A DNA stretch of 64,000 bases from Gammaproteobacteria bacterium (GCA_016744995.1 JADGDG010000018.1:1-64000); one strand, 5' to 3'; counted from the first letter of the stretch, positions 1 through 8,805 are shown. Made by a program: numbers and translations. The notes: generated from the letters alone by a model not told the origin.

Positions 1-659
1 GTGGCCATCAGGACATAACCACTCATAGCAGCATTAGACACTTTATCTTTTAAGCGATAACCACCCCATGCCAGTAATAATGTATAACTTAGTACCGTAT
101 AAAAAATAGTAACACTTTTATTAAAACCTTCTGTATACGATATGAAGAAAATTGAGCCACTGATAAAACATAAAACACCAATAAACCAACCAATATTCTG
201 CAATAAAAAAGGCACCAAAGATTTATGCCAGCCACTCAATGACTGCATCAAACCGTGCATCCTGCTACTTTTAATCTCGGGCTCTGAGACTTCTCTTTCT
301 GTATCATCCAGAAGGAGACAATCATCCATTTCTTTTTCAAGTTCAGTAAAAACCTGATCATCGATGGTCATTACTTCAGGTATTACTTCAGGTGTTAGTT
401 TGATTAGTTTGCGGGGTTTTTCTTTTATTTTCCCTTTATTTTCACTGCTCTCCTTAGGAGTGAAAATGATCTTAGAGGAGTTATTTTGAATAGTCTTTTT
501 TTGTACTTGCTGTTGCTGGACCCTGAGTTTCTGATTTTGTCTAAAAAGATAAAAGTTAATCCCCACAGAAATAATAAATAATCCCCATAATAGAATAATA
601 TCAAGCTGACTCAACAAACTAAAAAGCACAACAAGTGGATAAAACAGATCACTCAACAT
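1..659 (-). CDS. Multi-spanning membrane protein, N-terminal part (runs off window)
   Basis: The reading frame is open from an ATG at 659 to the window edge, about 219 codons, so the C-terminus is missing. A GGAG sits eight bases before the start. One hydrophobic segment lies near residues 5-38. A polar, charged linker of about 90 residues follows, with Gln/Lys runs and then Glu/Asp-rich stretches. At least two more membrane segments then begin with a glycine/serine-rich helix (around residues 155-175). The architecture resembles DUF2339/DUF2157-type proteins but I do not firmly recognise it. It lies 65 bases downstream of pspA on the same strand, so co-transcription and a role in envelope stress are possible inferences. 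Confidence 0.7.
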   Translation of the reverse strand, partial: MLSDLFYPLVVLFSLLSQLDIILLWGLFIISVGINFYLFRQNQKLRVQQQQVQKKTIQNNSSKIIFTPKESSENKGKIKEKPRKLIKLTPEVIPEVMTIDDQVFTELEKEMDDCLLLDDTEREVSEPEIKSSRMHGLMQSLSGWHKSLVPFLLQNIGWFIGVLCFISGSIFFISYTEGFNKSVTIFYTVLSYTLLLAWGGYRLKDKVSNAAMSGYVLMA

Positions 660-724
660 ATCAAACTCCAGTAACACCCTCCCCCTGAAATAAGGAGGAG
701 GAAGCAGAAAAATTATCAGGCAAA

Positions 725-1408
725 TTATTTAATTTTAAATTTATTTTTTAATTCATCCATCTCAGAATTAATTTCGGCTTCCATTTCCATTTCGATATAA
801 ATCTCTTCCCGAATACTATGATTACCTTCTAACTCAGAACGCGCCTGAGCACGTGCTTCCATTTCCATTACTTTGTCTTCCATACGATTGAAATTATCCT
901 GAGCCATAAGGTGAGTATCAAAATCAATTCCACTATTAATCATATACTCCTGTGTCTGAGCCGCTTTTTGACGTGCCGCCAGAGAGCCTTTTTTTCGTTT
1001 TGCGTCAGCCAGTTTCTCTTCCAGTTGTCTGAGCTGGTGTTTAAGATCATTACTGGTTCTTGAAGCAGCCCGCCACATAGGTTCCACACGATTAATCAGT
1101 TTTTCATGTTCCTTTTTTTGGCCCAGAGCCGCTCTGGCCAGCTCTTCATTGTCATTTTTCATGGCAACTTCAGCTTTATTCTGCCATTCCTCAAATTTTA
1201 CCTGATGTTGCTCCAATTCACGAAACAAGCGTTTTTCACTGGCAATAGCCGTGATAACACCTTCTTTCGAATATCGGATATTTTCTTCCATTTCACGAAT
1301 AATTTGTTTGATCATCCGCTCAGGATCTTCAACTTTATCAATTAAATCATTGATATTGGCATTAATTACATCATTGATACGTTTAAATATATTAGTCATT
1401 TTATTCAC
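725..1408 (-). CDS. pspA: PspA/IM30 family phage-shock protein
   Basis: A 227-residue protein of the usual PspA size. It starts with the family's amphipathic N-terminus (NIFKRINDVINANINDLID) followed by the EDPERMIKQII signature. The rest is almost wholly charged coiled coil (helices to about residue 215). PspA is a peripheral inner-membrane protein that stabilises membranes under stress and, in enterobacteria, inhibits PspF. No pspF, pspB or pspC is seen nearby. An AGAAGGTG ribosome site precedes the ATG. I looked for the sigma-54 promoter typical of pspA in enterobacteria and did not see one in the upstream gap. A membrane-protein gene follows on the same strand. Confidence 0.93.
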   Translation of the reverse strand: MNKMTNIFKRINDVINANINDLIDKVEDPERMIKQIIREMEENIRYSKEGVITAIASEKRLFRELEQHQVKFEEWQNKAEVAMKNDNEELARAALGQKKEHEKLINRVEPMWRAASRTSNDLKHQLRQLEEKLADAKRKKGSLAARQKAAQTQEYMINSGIDFDTHLMAQDNFNRMEDKVMEMEARAQARSELEGNHSIREEIYIEMEMEAEINSEMDELKNKFKIK

Positions 1409-1768
1409 CTTCTATAACCAGATAGTTATTATTTATTAAAAAACCGGATTAATTAAACTGCATTAATTAAACATCGTTGAATATAATATGACACATTATT
1501 AAACAATGTTCAATATATTTTTAAAATTAATTAAACATTGTATTATTATGTTATGGAGATAATAAATTGAATATATTTACTAGCAGGAGAAAAGTTTGTA
1601 ACTATTACAGAGTTAAACAGGGTAAGAACGGAGTCTAGCCACCATTGTATATTTAAAAAATAGTACAAGAAAAACATGCCGCTCAGTTATTATTTCAATA
1701 AAACAAATTATTAAAAAATGTTTTATTTTATCTTAACCGGGCAACAAGAATTTCTGAATAATATTTAA
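1409..1768. other. AT-rich intergenic gap with ATTAATTAAAC repeats
   Basis: No gene is visible in these 360 bases. The 11-mer ATTAATTAAAC occurs at 1448, 1462 and 1526. An inverted repeat ACAATGTT...AACATTGT spans about 1503-1542. This could be an operator region for pspA (the reading direction is leftward), but no factor can be assigned. The stretch also holds the downstream region of the EF-hand gene. Confidence 0.5.
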
Positions 1769-1996
1769 TTAGCTTTTAGTATTAGTCTCACCAAGAGCAG
1801 CAAGTTCAGCTTTTTCAAGATATCCATCTTTATTGACATCAAGCATATCCCATTGTTGGGTCACTGTTTGAGAAACTGAAGCTTCGTCTTTACTGATAAG
1901 TCCATCTTTGTCTGCATCTAACGCTGAAAAATCTGAAGCAAAAGAAGAGCTAGCAACAAAAGCCAGAAATACAGCAATTAAAATTTTATTTATCAT
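1769..1996 (-). CDS. Small secreted EF-hand protein
   Basis: A 75-residue precursor. Residues 1-20 form a signal peptide ending in a SSFAS-type cleavage site. Two canonical 12-residue EF-hand loops follow: DADKDGLISKDE and DVNKDGYLEKAE, each with Asp at positions 1, 3 or 5, Gly at 6 and Glu at 12, so it probably binds calcium in the periplasm. An AAGGATT ribosome site precedes the ATG. Upstream are a sigma-54 promoter (2061-2076) and two GlrR-type boxes, so it is a predicted target of the divergently transcribed GlrK/GlrR system. The binding function follows from the motif; the physiological role is unknown. Confidence 0.88.
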   Translation of the reverse strand: MINKILIAVFLAFVASSSFASDFSALDADKDGLISKDEASVSQTVTQQWDMLDVNKDGYLEKAELAALGETNTKS

Positions 1997-2060
1997 TTGA
2001 ATAATCCTTATATAATTATTTAATAAAGTCTGAAATAACTTTCAGATACAGTCTTGACAT

Positions 2061-2076
2061 AGCAATCCATATGCCA
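2061..2076 (-). promoter_or_regulatory. Predicted sigma-54 promoter of the EF-hand gene
   Basis: Read on the minus strand, the sequence is TGGCATATGGATTGCT. This fits the -24/-12 pattern TGGCAC-N5-TTGCW with one mismatch in the -24 box and correct spacing between GG and GC. It would start transcription near 2050, about 50 bases before the EF-hand ATG. A GlrR-type box lies about 75 bases upstream, a normal distance for an enhancer site. Confidence 0.72.
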
Positions 2077-2150
2077 TTTTTTATAATTTACTATGATATA
2101 AAGGATTAGATAAAAAAAGTTATATTTATTTATAGTATTTTTAGTGAAAC

Positions 2151-2168
2151 TGTTGCTAATAAGCGACA
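2151..2168. promoter_or_regulatory. GlrR (QseF) box 1, imperfect
   Basis: TGTTGCTAATAAGCGACA matches the known GlrR/QseF recognition pattern TGTC-N10-GACA with one mismatch. It shares the core GC-N-AATAAGCGACA with box 2. It lies between the divergent EF-hand gene and the glrK operon. Confidence 0.65.
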
Positions 2169-2351
2169 ATAGATATTTTTTATAAATAATTTATTACTCA
2201 TGTGATTTTTATAATAGATACAAATTAATGAGATTTTAAATTTTGTCTTTGATTATGATTTAAATCCCATGTACATCAATACTTTGTTACTTCAATTTTC
2301 ACTCAAAAAATATTTATTAGCCATAATTTTCAGATTTAAAAAAATCATTCT

Positions 2352-2369
2352 TGTCGCAAATAAGCGACA
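2352..2369. promoter_or_regulatory. GlrR (QseF) box 2, perfect
   Basis: TGTCGCAAATAAGCGACA is an exact match to TGTC-N10-GACA, and the palindrome extends one base further at each end (TTGTCGC...GCGACAA). The box lies about 130 bases upstream of the glrK start. It may serve both the divergent EF-hand promoter and autoregulation of the operon. The rest of the 501-base gap (1997-2497) shows no convincing gene. Confidence 0.7.
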
Positions 2370-2497
2370 AAATCAGCCTCTCAAAAAAATAAAACTCATA
2401 TCACAGATTTATTTATCAATTAATGGTAGTATTTTTATAATTATGGCTGATTTATTATTTTAGTTATGAGTTTACATACGGGAATATTTAAATCATT

Positions 2498-4012
2498 GTG
2501 TCAAAACCAATAGTTTCACTCAGGTCAAAATTTAATTACGCCATATCAAAGAGAGTATTCCGTCCAGGTTCTCTTTATAAATTATTCCTTATTAGTATTA
2601 TTATTATTTCATTACCATTAGTAATTGCTTTTATTTATGCCATAGTATCCATTACTCAGCACAAACAATTAACCCAACAGACTTTAATTAATACCATAAT
2701 AGTTACTGATAGCAGTCGAATAATTTTAGAGCGACTAATATCAATGGAACGTAATATCAGGCAATATCAGATCCTGAAAGATCCTGAATTTCTCAAAGGA
2801 TTTCATGATCACCATCAAATATTCACTGATGCCGCAACTAATATGAAATTTGAAGGAATAAAATCTGAACTAGAAATAACTATGAATAATTTACTGATCA
2901 ACGAAAAAAATCTTTATTTATTAATCATAAAAAAAGTTATGAACGAACAACGGGAATTGATAAAAAGTGATCTCAATGGCTATGCTGATTTAACTCTTGA
3001 AGCACGAAAATTAGTTAATAAAGGCGGAGTTCAATTAATGCGGGAAGCAGAAGCTATTTCTATAGCAGCAAATCAGGTTCAGCAAAATTTAATTTATAGT
3101 ATTTTACTGGCAATCCCGCTGGCACTAACACTTGGCCTAATATTTATTTCTTTATTAACAAGGCCTATTCAAAATATTGGCCATGCAATACGAGAACTTG
3201 GTAAAGGAGATTTTGATCAGCCGATTAGCATTTACGGTCCCAGTGATCTAAAAGATTTAGGAAAACACCTTGAATGGCTTAGAAAGAGATTAAATCAACT
3301 TAAAAATGACAAACAAAATTTTATAAAAAATATTTCTCATGAGCTAAAAACTCCGCTGGCTACTCTAAAAGAAGGTTCAGGTCTTCTGGAAGATGAAATT
3401 GTTGGAGAATTAAATCAGGAACAACTGGAAATTGTTAAATTAATGAGACTGGGGTGCATACAACTAAACGATTTGATAGAAAATTTACTTGAATATCAAA
3501 AAGCAATATCGATACAAACTGAACTCAATTGTTCAACATTTAACCTTGATACTTTAATTCAACAAATTATTGAAGAATACCGTTTGATTATTAATGTCAA
3601 AAAAATTACAACAATAGTACATCTTGATTCTTTTAAAATACAGGCTGATCGAGACAAAGTCAGAGTTATTATCAGTAATATATTATCTAATGCTTTAAAA
3701 TTTAGCTCTTCAGGCAGTGTAATAGGGATTTCCCTGAAAACACATAAAAATAATTCTTACCTCCTGATTGAAGATCAAGGAAAGGGAATATCTCAACAAG
3801 AAAAAAAATTAATTTTTAATGAATTTTATCAGAACAAACATTCTGAAGCATGGCCAGTTCGAGGCTCTGGTCTTGGGCTTAAACTGGTAAAAGATTATGT
3901 AAATATTCACCATGGAGCAATCAGGCTTCTTAAATCAAATACACAATATACTGGAGTCAGGTTTCTGGTAAAGCTGCCCGCTAAACAATATATATTAGCA
4001 GGAAAAAAATAA
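2498..4012 (+). CDS. glrK: GlrK/QseE-like sensor histidine kinase
   Basis: A 504-residue membrane kinase starting at GTG. A transmembrane helix lies near residues 28-51, then a periplasmic helical sensor region of about 145 residues, a second helix near 198-222, a HAMP domain, and a HisKA domain whose phospho-acceptor is His281 in ISHELKTPL. A HATPase domain has an N-box (ISNILSNALKF), a DQGKGIS G1 box and GSGLGLKLVK. It is expected to phosphorylate GlrR encoded two genes downstream. The kinase-lipoprotein-regulator order matches enterobacterial glrK-qseG-glrR (qseE-qseG-qseF), which supports the assignment better than domain content alone. The end overlaps the next ATG by one base. Confidence 0.88.
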   Translation: MSKPIVSLRSKFNYAISKRVFRPGSLYKLFLISIIIISLPLVIAFIYAIVSITQHKQLTQQTLINTIIVTDSSRIILERLISMERNIRQYQILKDPEFLKGFHDHHQIFTDAATNMKFEGIKSELEITMNNLLINEKNLYLLIIKKVMNEQRELIKSDLNGYADLTLEARKLVNKGGVQLMREAEAISIAANQVQQNLIYSILLAIPLALTLGLIFISLLTRPIQNIGHAIRELGKGDFDQPISIYGPSDLKDLGKHLEWLRKRLNQLKNDKQNFIKNISHELKTPLATLKEGSGLLEDEIVGELNQEQLEIVKLMRLGCIQLNDLIENLLEYQKAISIQTELNCSTFNLDTLIQQIIEEYRLIINVKKITTIVHLDSFKIQADRDKVRVIISNILSNALKFSSSGSVIGISLKTHKNNSYLLIEDQGKGISQQEKKLIFNEFYQNKHSEAWPVRGSGLGLKLVKDYVNIHHGAIRLLKSNTQYTGVRFLVKLPAKQYILAGKK

Positions 4013-4569
4013 TGAGGCTAAAATCATTTTTCTTATTTATCTTGCTAACATCAAACATTATGAGTTGCTCATCAATTTCACCTAAGGATAATCTAATAAT
4101 CAACCCTTTATCATGCTCCATTTCAGAACTGGATAAGTTTATGGCTTTTGGTCTTTATTTTGCTACTCTTTCAAATAAGGAAAAAAAGATAGAATGCGAC
4201 AAGCTTAGATTTAATTACAATGTCCTGAATGACTGGAATTCAGGTTGGTCGTTAGCCTCTGCTATTAATAATTATTCTGCATGTGGAACAATAAATGAAG
4301 GAATTAATATTTTAAAAAAAATACACGATACAAGACTCAATAGTGAACAAATTAAGTGGTTATTGAATCAACAGATATTACTTTTAAAGCAGATTAAAAC
4401 AACTAAAACCCAGAAAAAGATAATTAATTCACTTAAGCAGGAAGTTAAATTATCAAAAGAACAACTATCCAATTGTCAGAATGAAAAAAATACAATGCTA
4501 TTGAAACTCCATGAGATAAAGAGTATTGAAACAAGTATTAACCAACGATTGGAAGAGGATCAAAAATGA
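4012..4569 (+). CDS. QseG-like outer-membrane lipoprotein
   Basis: 185 residues. A hydrophobic signal segment ends in a lipobox-like SNIMSC, with the acylated cysteine near residue 19. The body is soluble with four further cysteines, and its last 60 residues form a charged coiled coil. The position between the sensor kinase and the sigma-54 regulator, with overlaps of one base upstream and four bases downstream, is the place of QseG/YfhG in the glr operon. QseG is known to bind and activate the kinase in the periplasm. Sequence resemblance is weak by eye, so the name rests mainly on context. Confidence 0.7.
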   Translation: MRLKSFFLFILLTSNIMSCSSISPKDNLIINPLSCSISELDKFMAFGLYFATLSNKEKKIECDKLRFNYNVLNDWNSGWSLASAINNYSACGTINEGINILKKIHDTRLNSEQIKWLLNQQILLLKQIKTTKTQKKIINSLKQEVKLSKEQLSNCQNEKNTMLLKLHEIKSIETSINQRLEEDQK

Positions 4570-5948
4570 ACCCTGCTAAGAAACAAGCAGCTCGACGAAT
4601 TCTTTTAGTAGATGATGATGATAGTTTGCTAAAATTACTCACATTACGCTTAAAAACTGTTGGTTATGAAGTTGAAACAGTTCTCAGCGGAGAAGAAGCT
4701 ATTGTACGATTACCACTTTTTCACCCTCATCTTGTGGTTACAGATTTACGCATGGGTGAAATTGATGGAATGAAATTATGCGAGCAAATACAAGAAAAAT
4801 ATCAGACCTTGCCTATTATAATTCTTACTGCTCACGGAACAATTAAAGATGCTGTCGCTGCTACTCGACAGGGTGTTTTTGGCTTTTTAACTAAACCATT
4901 TGAAAGTAAGGAATTTTTAGAACAGGTCAGTAATGCTCTTACACTAAATGGTGCCTGCCAACAAGATGAAGACAATGAGGTTGATGAGCAATGGCGTGCT
5001 AATATTATTACCCGAAGTCCCTTAATGAATGATCTTTTGCGTGATCTCAGAAATCTTGCTCAGGGTGATGCCAGTATTTTTATTCATGGTGAAAGTGGCA
5101 CTGGTAAAGAATTAATCGCACAGGCAATACATGATGTAAGCCCCAGAAGCAAACACTCTTTTGTTGCGGTCAATTGTAGTGCGATCCCTGAAGATTTATT
5201 AGAATCAGAGCTATTTGGACATCGTCGAGGTGCATTTACCGGCGCATTGGAAGATCGTAAAGGTTTATTTCAACTTGCTGATAAAGGGACTCTTTTTCTG
5301 GATGAAATTGGTGATATGTCACCAGCCTTTCAAGTAAAGCTTTTACGCGCTCTGCAGGAAAATCAAATCCGTCCTATTGGCGCAAATAAAACAATCCCGG
5401 TTAATGTTAGAATTGTAACAGCAAGTCATAGAGATTTGGACAAACTTGTTGCGGCTCAAAATTTTCGGATGGATCTGTATTATCGGATTAATGTTGTTAC
5501 TTTAAAATTGCCCAGATTATCCGATCGACGGGAAGATATTCCTTTATTAGCTAATCACTTTATCAGCGACCCTGATAGCAACTATAATGGTAAGGTAAAA
5601 GGTTTTTCTAATGATGCCATGGAGATGCTGGTCAGTTATGACTGGCCGGGAAATGTCAGGCATTTGAAAAATGTCATTGAACAAGTCTCTGCATTTTCAA
5701 CAACGCCTATAATTCCCGTTAAACTGATTGAAAAAGCCTTACGTGAAAAGCCAGCCAAATTTCATAGTTTTAAAGAAGCAAAAAATGATTTTGAAAGACA
5801 ATATTTAACTCAATTACTGCAAATGGTTAATGGTAATGTAACCCATGCTGCACGGCTGGCAAAAAGAAACCGGACAGAATTTTATAAATTGCTCAAACGC
5901 CACTTAATTGATCCCTCCCATTTTAAAAAAAAATTGCTTAACCCTTGA
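4566..5948 (+). CDS. glrR: Sigma-54-dependent response regulator GlrR/QseF
   Basis: 460 residues with three domains. The receiver (about 10-125) has Asp60 in VVTDLRMG as phospho-acceptor. The AAA+ domain (about 150-385) has Walker A GESGTGKE, the sigma-54 contact loop GAFTGA, Walker B GTLFLDEIGD and the GNVRHLKN sensor region. A Fis-type helix-turn-helix lies at the C-terminus (VTHAARLAKRNRTEFYKLL). It activates sigma-54 promoters from TGTC-N10-GACA sites, and such sites lie upstream of this operon. It starts inside the lipoprotein gene (ATGA overlap), so translation is probably coupled. The 3' end overlaps the convergent DUF924 gene by 11 bases. Confidence 0.92.
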   Translation: MNPAKKQAARRILLVDDDDSLLKLLTLRLKTVGYEVETVLSGEEAIVRLPLFHPHLVVTDLRMGEIDGMKLCEQIQEKYQTLPIIILTAHGTIKDAVAATRQGVFGFLTKPFESKEFLEQVSNALTLNGACQQDEDNEVDEQWRANIITRSPLMNDLLRDLRNLAQGDASIFIHGESGTGKELIAQAIHDVSPRSKHSFVAVNCSAIPEDLLESELFGHRRGAFTGALEDRKGLFQLADKGTLFLDEIGDMSPAFQVKLLRALQENQIRPIGANKTIPVNVRIVTASHRDLDKLVAAQNFRMDLYYRINVVTLKLPRLSDRREDIPLLANHFISDPDSNYNGKVKGFSNDAMEMLVSYDWPGNVRHLKNVIEQVSAFSTTPIIPVKLIEKALREKPAKFHSFKEAKNDFERQYLTQLLQMVNGNVTHAARLAKRNRTEFYKLLKRHLIDPSHFKKKLLNP

Positions 5949-6486
5949 AAGCTTGTTTTGAGTTCAGATACTCTAATTCCTCAGGTGAACTCTGACGATT
6001 TAAAATACAATTTCGATGGGGAAAGCGGCCAAATTTTTTTATGATATCCCTGTGGTGTCGGGCAAAGCGTATATTGGCATCCAGTTTTGTTTGCTCAAAA
6101 AGCTGCACTGAAAGCTCTTGATCAACTATATTTTCACTATGCATTAAAGGCATATATAAAAAAGCCAGTCTGTTTTGAGCTAATTGACAGTCCAGCTCCT
6201 GGGCAACAGCCTGATGAGTTATTTGTATTGCAAGCGACTCCGTTTGATAGCTCCGAGGCTCATTGCGAAACATGTTCAGGGGAAACTGATCCAGAATAAT
6301 CACCAGTGCTAAGGCACCTTCAGCACTCTCTGCCCAATGATTTAAATTAGCTGATGCTGCCTGCTCCCACAAAGACTCATATTTATCTCTGATTTGGGCA
6401 TCAATTTCTGATGTTGACTGAAACCAGGCCTGTTTCATTTCATCGGCATACCAGTAATCAAGAATATCTTCAGGTGTGGGGATCAT
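5938..6486 (-). CDS. DUF924 family protein
   Basis: 182 residues matching the DUF924 family: the start IPTPEDILDYWYADE, the central LALVIILDQFPLNMFRN block, the PLMHSENIVDQE block and the closing RFPHRNCILNR motif are all in place. The family folds as an alpha-helical TPR-like repeat, and no enzyme activity is established. It is downstream of the receiver-kinase gene; the two genes share one base, so they are probably co-transcribed. Confidence 0.9.
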   Translation of the reverse strand: MIPTPEDILDYWYADEMKQAWFQSTSEIDAQIRDKYESLWEQAASANLNHWAESAEGALALVIILDQFPLNMFRNEPRSYQTESLAIQITHQAVAQELDCQLAQNRLAFLYMPLMHSENIVDQELSVQLFEQTKLDANIRFARHHRDIIKKFGRFPHRNCILNRQSSPEELEYLNSKQAFKG

Positions 6487-7637
6487 TAATTACAATTGAG
6501 TCGAATTTCGATTTCAAGCTTTTCATTTTCCTTCTTTGTCAATGAGACCGAACCACCAAATGCATCAATTACCTCTGCTGCTACGGGCACATTTAAACCC
6601 AGCTTTTCAATATAGGAATTTGCTCGTTGTGTTGAAAAAATATCAAAATATGATTTTATTGCAGAGTCTGAAACAGGCTGACCGTAAAAGCTGATCTGCA
6701 AGCGATAAAGAGCATTCTTTGCACTGCTCTTTAAGTGCAGGCTTGAATCAGTTTGACTGAGAATAACAGCCATTTGCAATAGTGTCGTAATACTGCTGAG
6801 GAGAAACTGCTGATTGGCCTCAACAGTGATATCATCTGAAGTGGTTATAAGCTCATAATCCAGAGAATCGCCCCCCATAGATTTTTCTACCTCATACAAA
6901 GCAGTATCCAGTAACGGAATAATCTTCAGTTGTTGTGTTTTTAAATAACTTTCATTGCTTTTCAGCTCTGTTAATAACAGAGCATTATCAATAGTCTGTC
7001 TTAATCGCTCACTGGAATGTTTAAATGCATCAAAATGTGCACTGACATCCTCATACTTCTCAAGAGAGCTATAGGCTAGTTCAGCAAGCCCTAAGACACC
7101 ATTGGCAGGCGTTCTTAACTCATGGGAAATTAACTGCAGAAAGTTCTGCCGTGCTACATCTAAAATTTTCAGACGCTCATTTGCATGTGACAGTTCCTGG
7201 GTTCGTTCAGCAACCCGCTTTTCAAGTTCAGCATTATATTGGTGCAGCTCTTTTTGAGCCTGCCTTAACTTAAGTTGTGTTTGAATTCTGCTACACAACA
7301 CCTTCAGGTTAAATGGCTTGGAGATATAATCCACTGCACCACACATGAGCCCTTTTGACTCATGATCACTTGCTGTTAATGCAGTTAAAAATATAACCGG
7401 TATATCTGCGGTACTGGAATTCTCTTTAAGTTTTTCACACACCTCATAACCATTTAAAACAGGCATCATGATGTCCAGGAGAATAAGATCCGGATGAAGC
7501 TTTTCGGCAATAACCAATGCCTTTTCACCATTGTTTGCTGCAAGCACCTGATAGTCAGCCTTCAGATAATCTGAAAGTAAACGAATATTATCGCGCATAT
7601 CATCAACAATTAAGATAGAAGCTTGTTCTGTTTGCAT
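6486..7637 (-). CDS. Receiver-HisKA protein with a degenerate ATPase domain
   Basis: 383 residues. The N-terminal receiver (about 5-120) has Asp55 in LILLDIMMP and Lys107. A coiled coil follows (about 125-160), then a HisKA domain with His172 in ISHELRTPANG. The remaining 170 residues have the length of a HATPase domain. However, the N-box asparagines are missing (the matching stretch reads SSITTLLQMAV), no DxGxG box is present, and the G2 box is reduced to EKLGLNVPVAAEV. It has no membrane segment. It may act as a phosphotransfer or dimerising partner rather than an ATP-using kinase; this is inference. The DUF924 gene follows with one base shared. Confidence 0.85.
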   Translation of the reverse strand: MQTEQASILIVDDMRDNIRLLSDYLKADYQVLAANNGEKALVIAEKLHPDLILLDIMMPVLNGYEVCEKLKENSSTADIPVIFLTALTASDHESKGLMCGAVDYISKPFNLKVLCSRIQTQLKLRQAQKELHQYNAELEKRVAERTQELSHANERLKILDVARQNFLQLISHELRTPANGVLGLAELAYSSLEKYEDVSAHFDAFKHSSERLRQTIDNALLLTELKSNESYLKTQQLKIIPLLDTALYEVEKSMGGDSLDYELITTSDDITVEANQQFLLSSITTLLQMAVILSQTDSSLHLKSSAKNALYRLQISFYGQPVSDSAIKSYFDIFSTQRANSYIEKLGLNVPVAAEVIDAFGGSVSLTKKENEKLEIEIRLNCN

Positions 7638-7863
7638 ATTATGACCAAAGTTTAACCTAGTTTAAATACTAGCATACTAATAATTCTTTACACCTGTTTC
7701 TGACGTTCAAAGATCAATATGAGCCGCATTAAATTAAAGAAAATGCCATCTGGTAAGTTTTTTCTTACATTTTCAATGACTTTATTCCTTGATCTATCTG
7801 GATTCCCCCCCCTTTAAAATATGCTATGCTTATGAACGGTAAAATAATAACTCGGTAAAATCC

Positions 7864-8481
7864 ATGAGTAGTATGACACTGGCTCCTTCTCTACAACCCT
7901 CTGTAGACGGGGCTGAATTACATAAAAAGCATTTTGGCATTGGTAACTTTGCTATCTGGTTTCTTATTTATATTGAACTCACTGAATTTGCCTTTTTCTT
8001 TATTGTTTTCTTAATTGGAAAATCACACTATCCTGAACTTTTTTATCAGGGACCAGACAAGCTTAATACAACTGCTGGCATGCTGAATACATTAATTCTG
8101 ATCAGCGGTAGTTTTTTTGTTGCCAGAGCCGTTGCAGCAATTAAAAAAGATCAGCGTAATACAACTATTTTATTTTTGTGGTTAACCTTTTTCATGGGTG
8201 CTGCTTATTGCATTATTAAACTATGGGAATATCAATGGAATATTGAGTCTGGGTTTGACTCTTCAAGCAACTATTTTTTCGGTGTTTATTATTACCTGAC
8301 CTTTAACCATTTTGTCCACGTGTTAATGGCTATGTCTGTTATTTTATGGGTTACTATCGGCATGCACCTTGGACATTATAATTCAAAGCACCATGCCACA
8401 CTGGAAAGTGCCGGATTATACTGGCATATGATCGATCTGGTCTGGATTGTTATTTTTCCTCTATTATATGTATTGAGATAA
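7864..8481 (+). CDS. norE: Cytochrome c oxidase subunit III-like protein (NorE type)
   Basis: 205 residues with five transmembrane helices and the heme-copper oxidase subunit III fold. The N-terminal GNFAIWFLIYIELTEFAFFF block, a central Trp-Glu-Tyr (KLWEYQW), the NHFVHVLMAM helix and the final YWHMIDLVWIVIFPLLY helix are all visible. It is shorter than COX III (about 260-290) and matches NorE, an accessory of nitric oxide reductase. A subunit IV/NorF-like gene follows after 12 bases. No norCB lies in the window, so the partner complex is unknown; a quinol or cytochrome oxidase accessory role is the alternative. Confidence 0.8.
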   Translation: MSSMTLAPSLQPSVDGAELHKKHFGIGNFAIWFLIYIELTEFAFFFIVFLIGKSHYPELFYQGPDKLNTTAGMLNTLILISGSFFVARAVAAIKKDQRNTTILFLWLTFFMGAAYCIIKLWEYQWNIESGFDSSSNYFFGVYYYLTFNHFVHVLMAMSVILWVTIGMHLGHYNSKHHATLESAGLYWHMIDLVWIVIFPLLYVLR

Positions 8482-8493
8482 GGAACTGGTTTT

Positions 8494-8781
8494 ATGACTC
8501 AAAAAAATAGAATCAATTTTTATTGGCTTATTTTGATTGCCTTAACGTTATTTGCAACATTTATTGCTGAAGCAGCCACACCCAGTAACCTGACTGTATT
8601 ACTGGTTTGCTTTATTATTTCTATCAAGGGCCGTTTTGTTATTGATGAATTTATGGGCCTGCGTGAAGCCATTCCTGTCATTCGCTATACCATTCATTCC
8701 TATTTTATTATATTGCCCATTTTTATTGCCCTGACGATTATTTTCCCAGAAATTCTGGCAGGTTTGACTACAATTAAGTAA
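8494..8781 (+). CDS. norF: Cytochrome c oxidase subunit IV-like protein (NorF type)
   Basis: 95 residues with three hydrophobic helices. The stretch IKGRFVIDEFMGLREAIPVIR is typical of the COX4-prok/NorF family. It sits 12 bases after the subunit III-like gene with its own ribosome site (AAGGAAC). NorF is a small membrane protein needed for full nitric oxide reductase activity in some denitrifiers. The partner reductase is not in the window. Confidence 0.78.
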   Translation: MTQKNRINFYWLILIALTLFATFIAEAATPSNLTVLLVCFIISIKGRFVIDEFMGLREAIPVIRYTIHSYFIILPIFIALTIIFPEILAGLTTIK

Positions 8782-8805
8782 ATAATTATCAATTTAAGGA
8801 GCAGT

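Noticed and set aside
142..357. A 71-codon frame on the plus strand
   Set aside because: It is antisense to the partial membrane-protein gene, which has a good start and continuous coding pattern.
2269..2463. A 64-codon frame upstream of glrK
   Set aside because: The composition is that of AT-rich random sequence (Ile/Lys/Leu-rich) with no ribosome site, and GlrR box 2 lies inside it.
2370..2497. A sigma-54 promoter for glrK itself
   Set aside because: TGGCTGATTTATTATTT at about 2443 has the -24 box but no GC at -12.
7700..7860. A possible FNR-type site (TTGAT-N4) before the norE-like gene
   Set aside because: Only one half-site is convincing; the other half does not match ATCAA.
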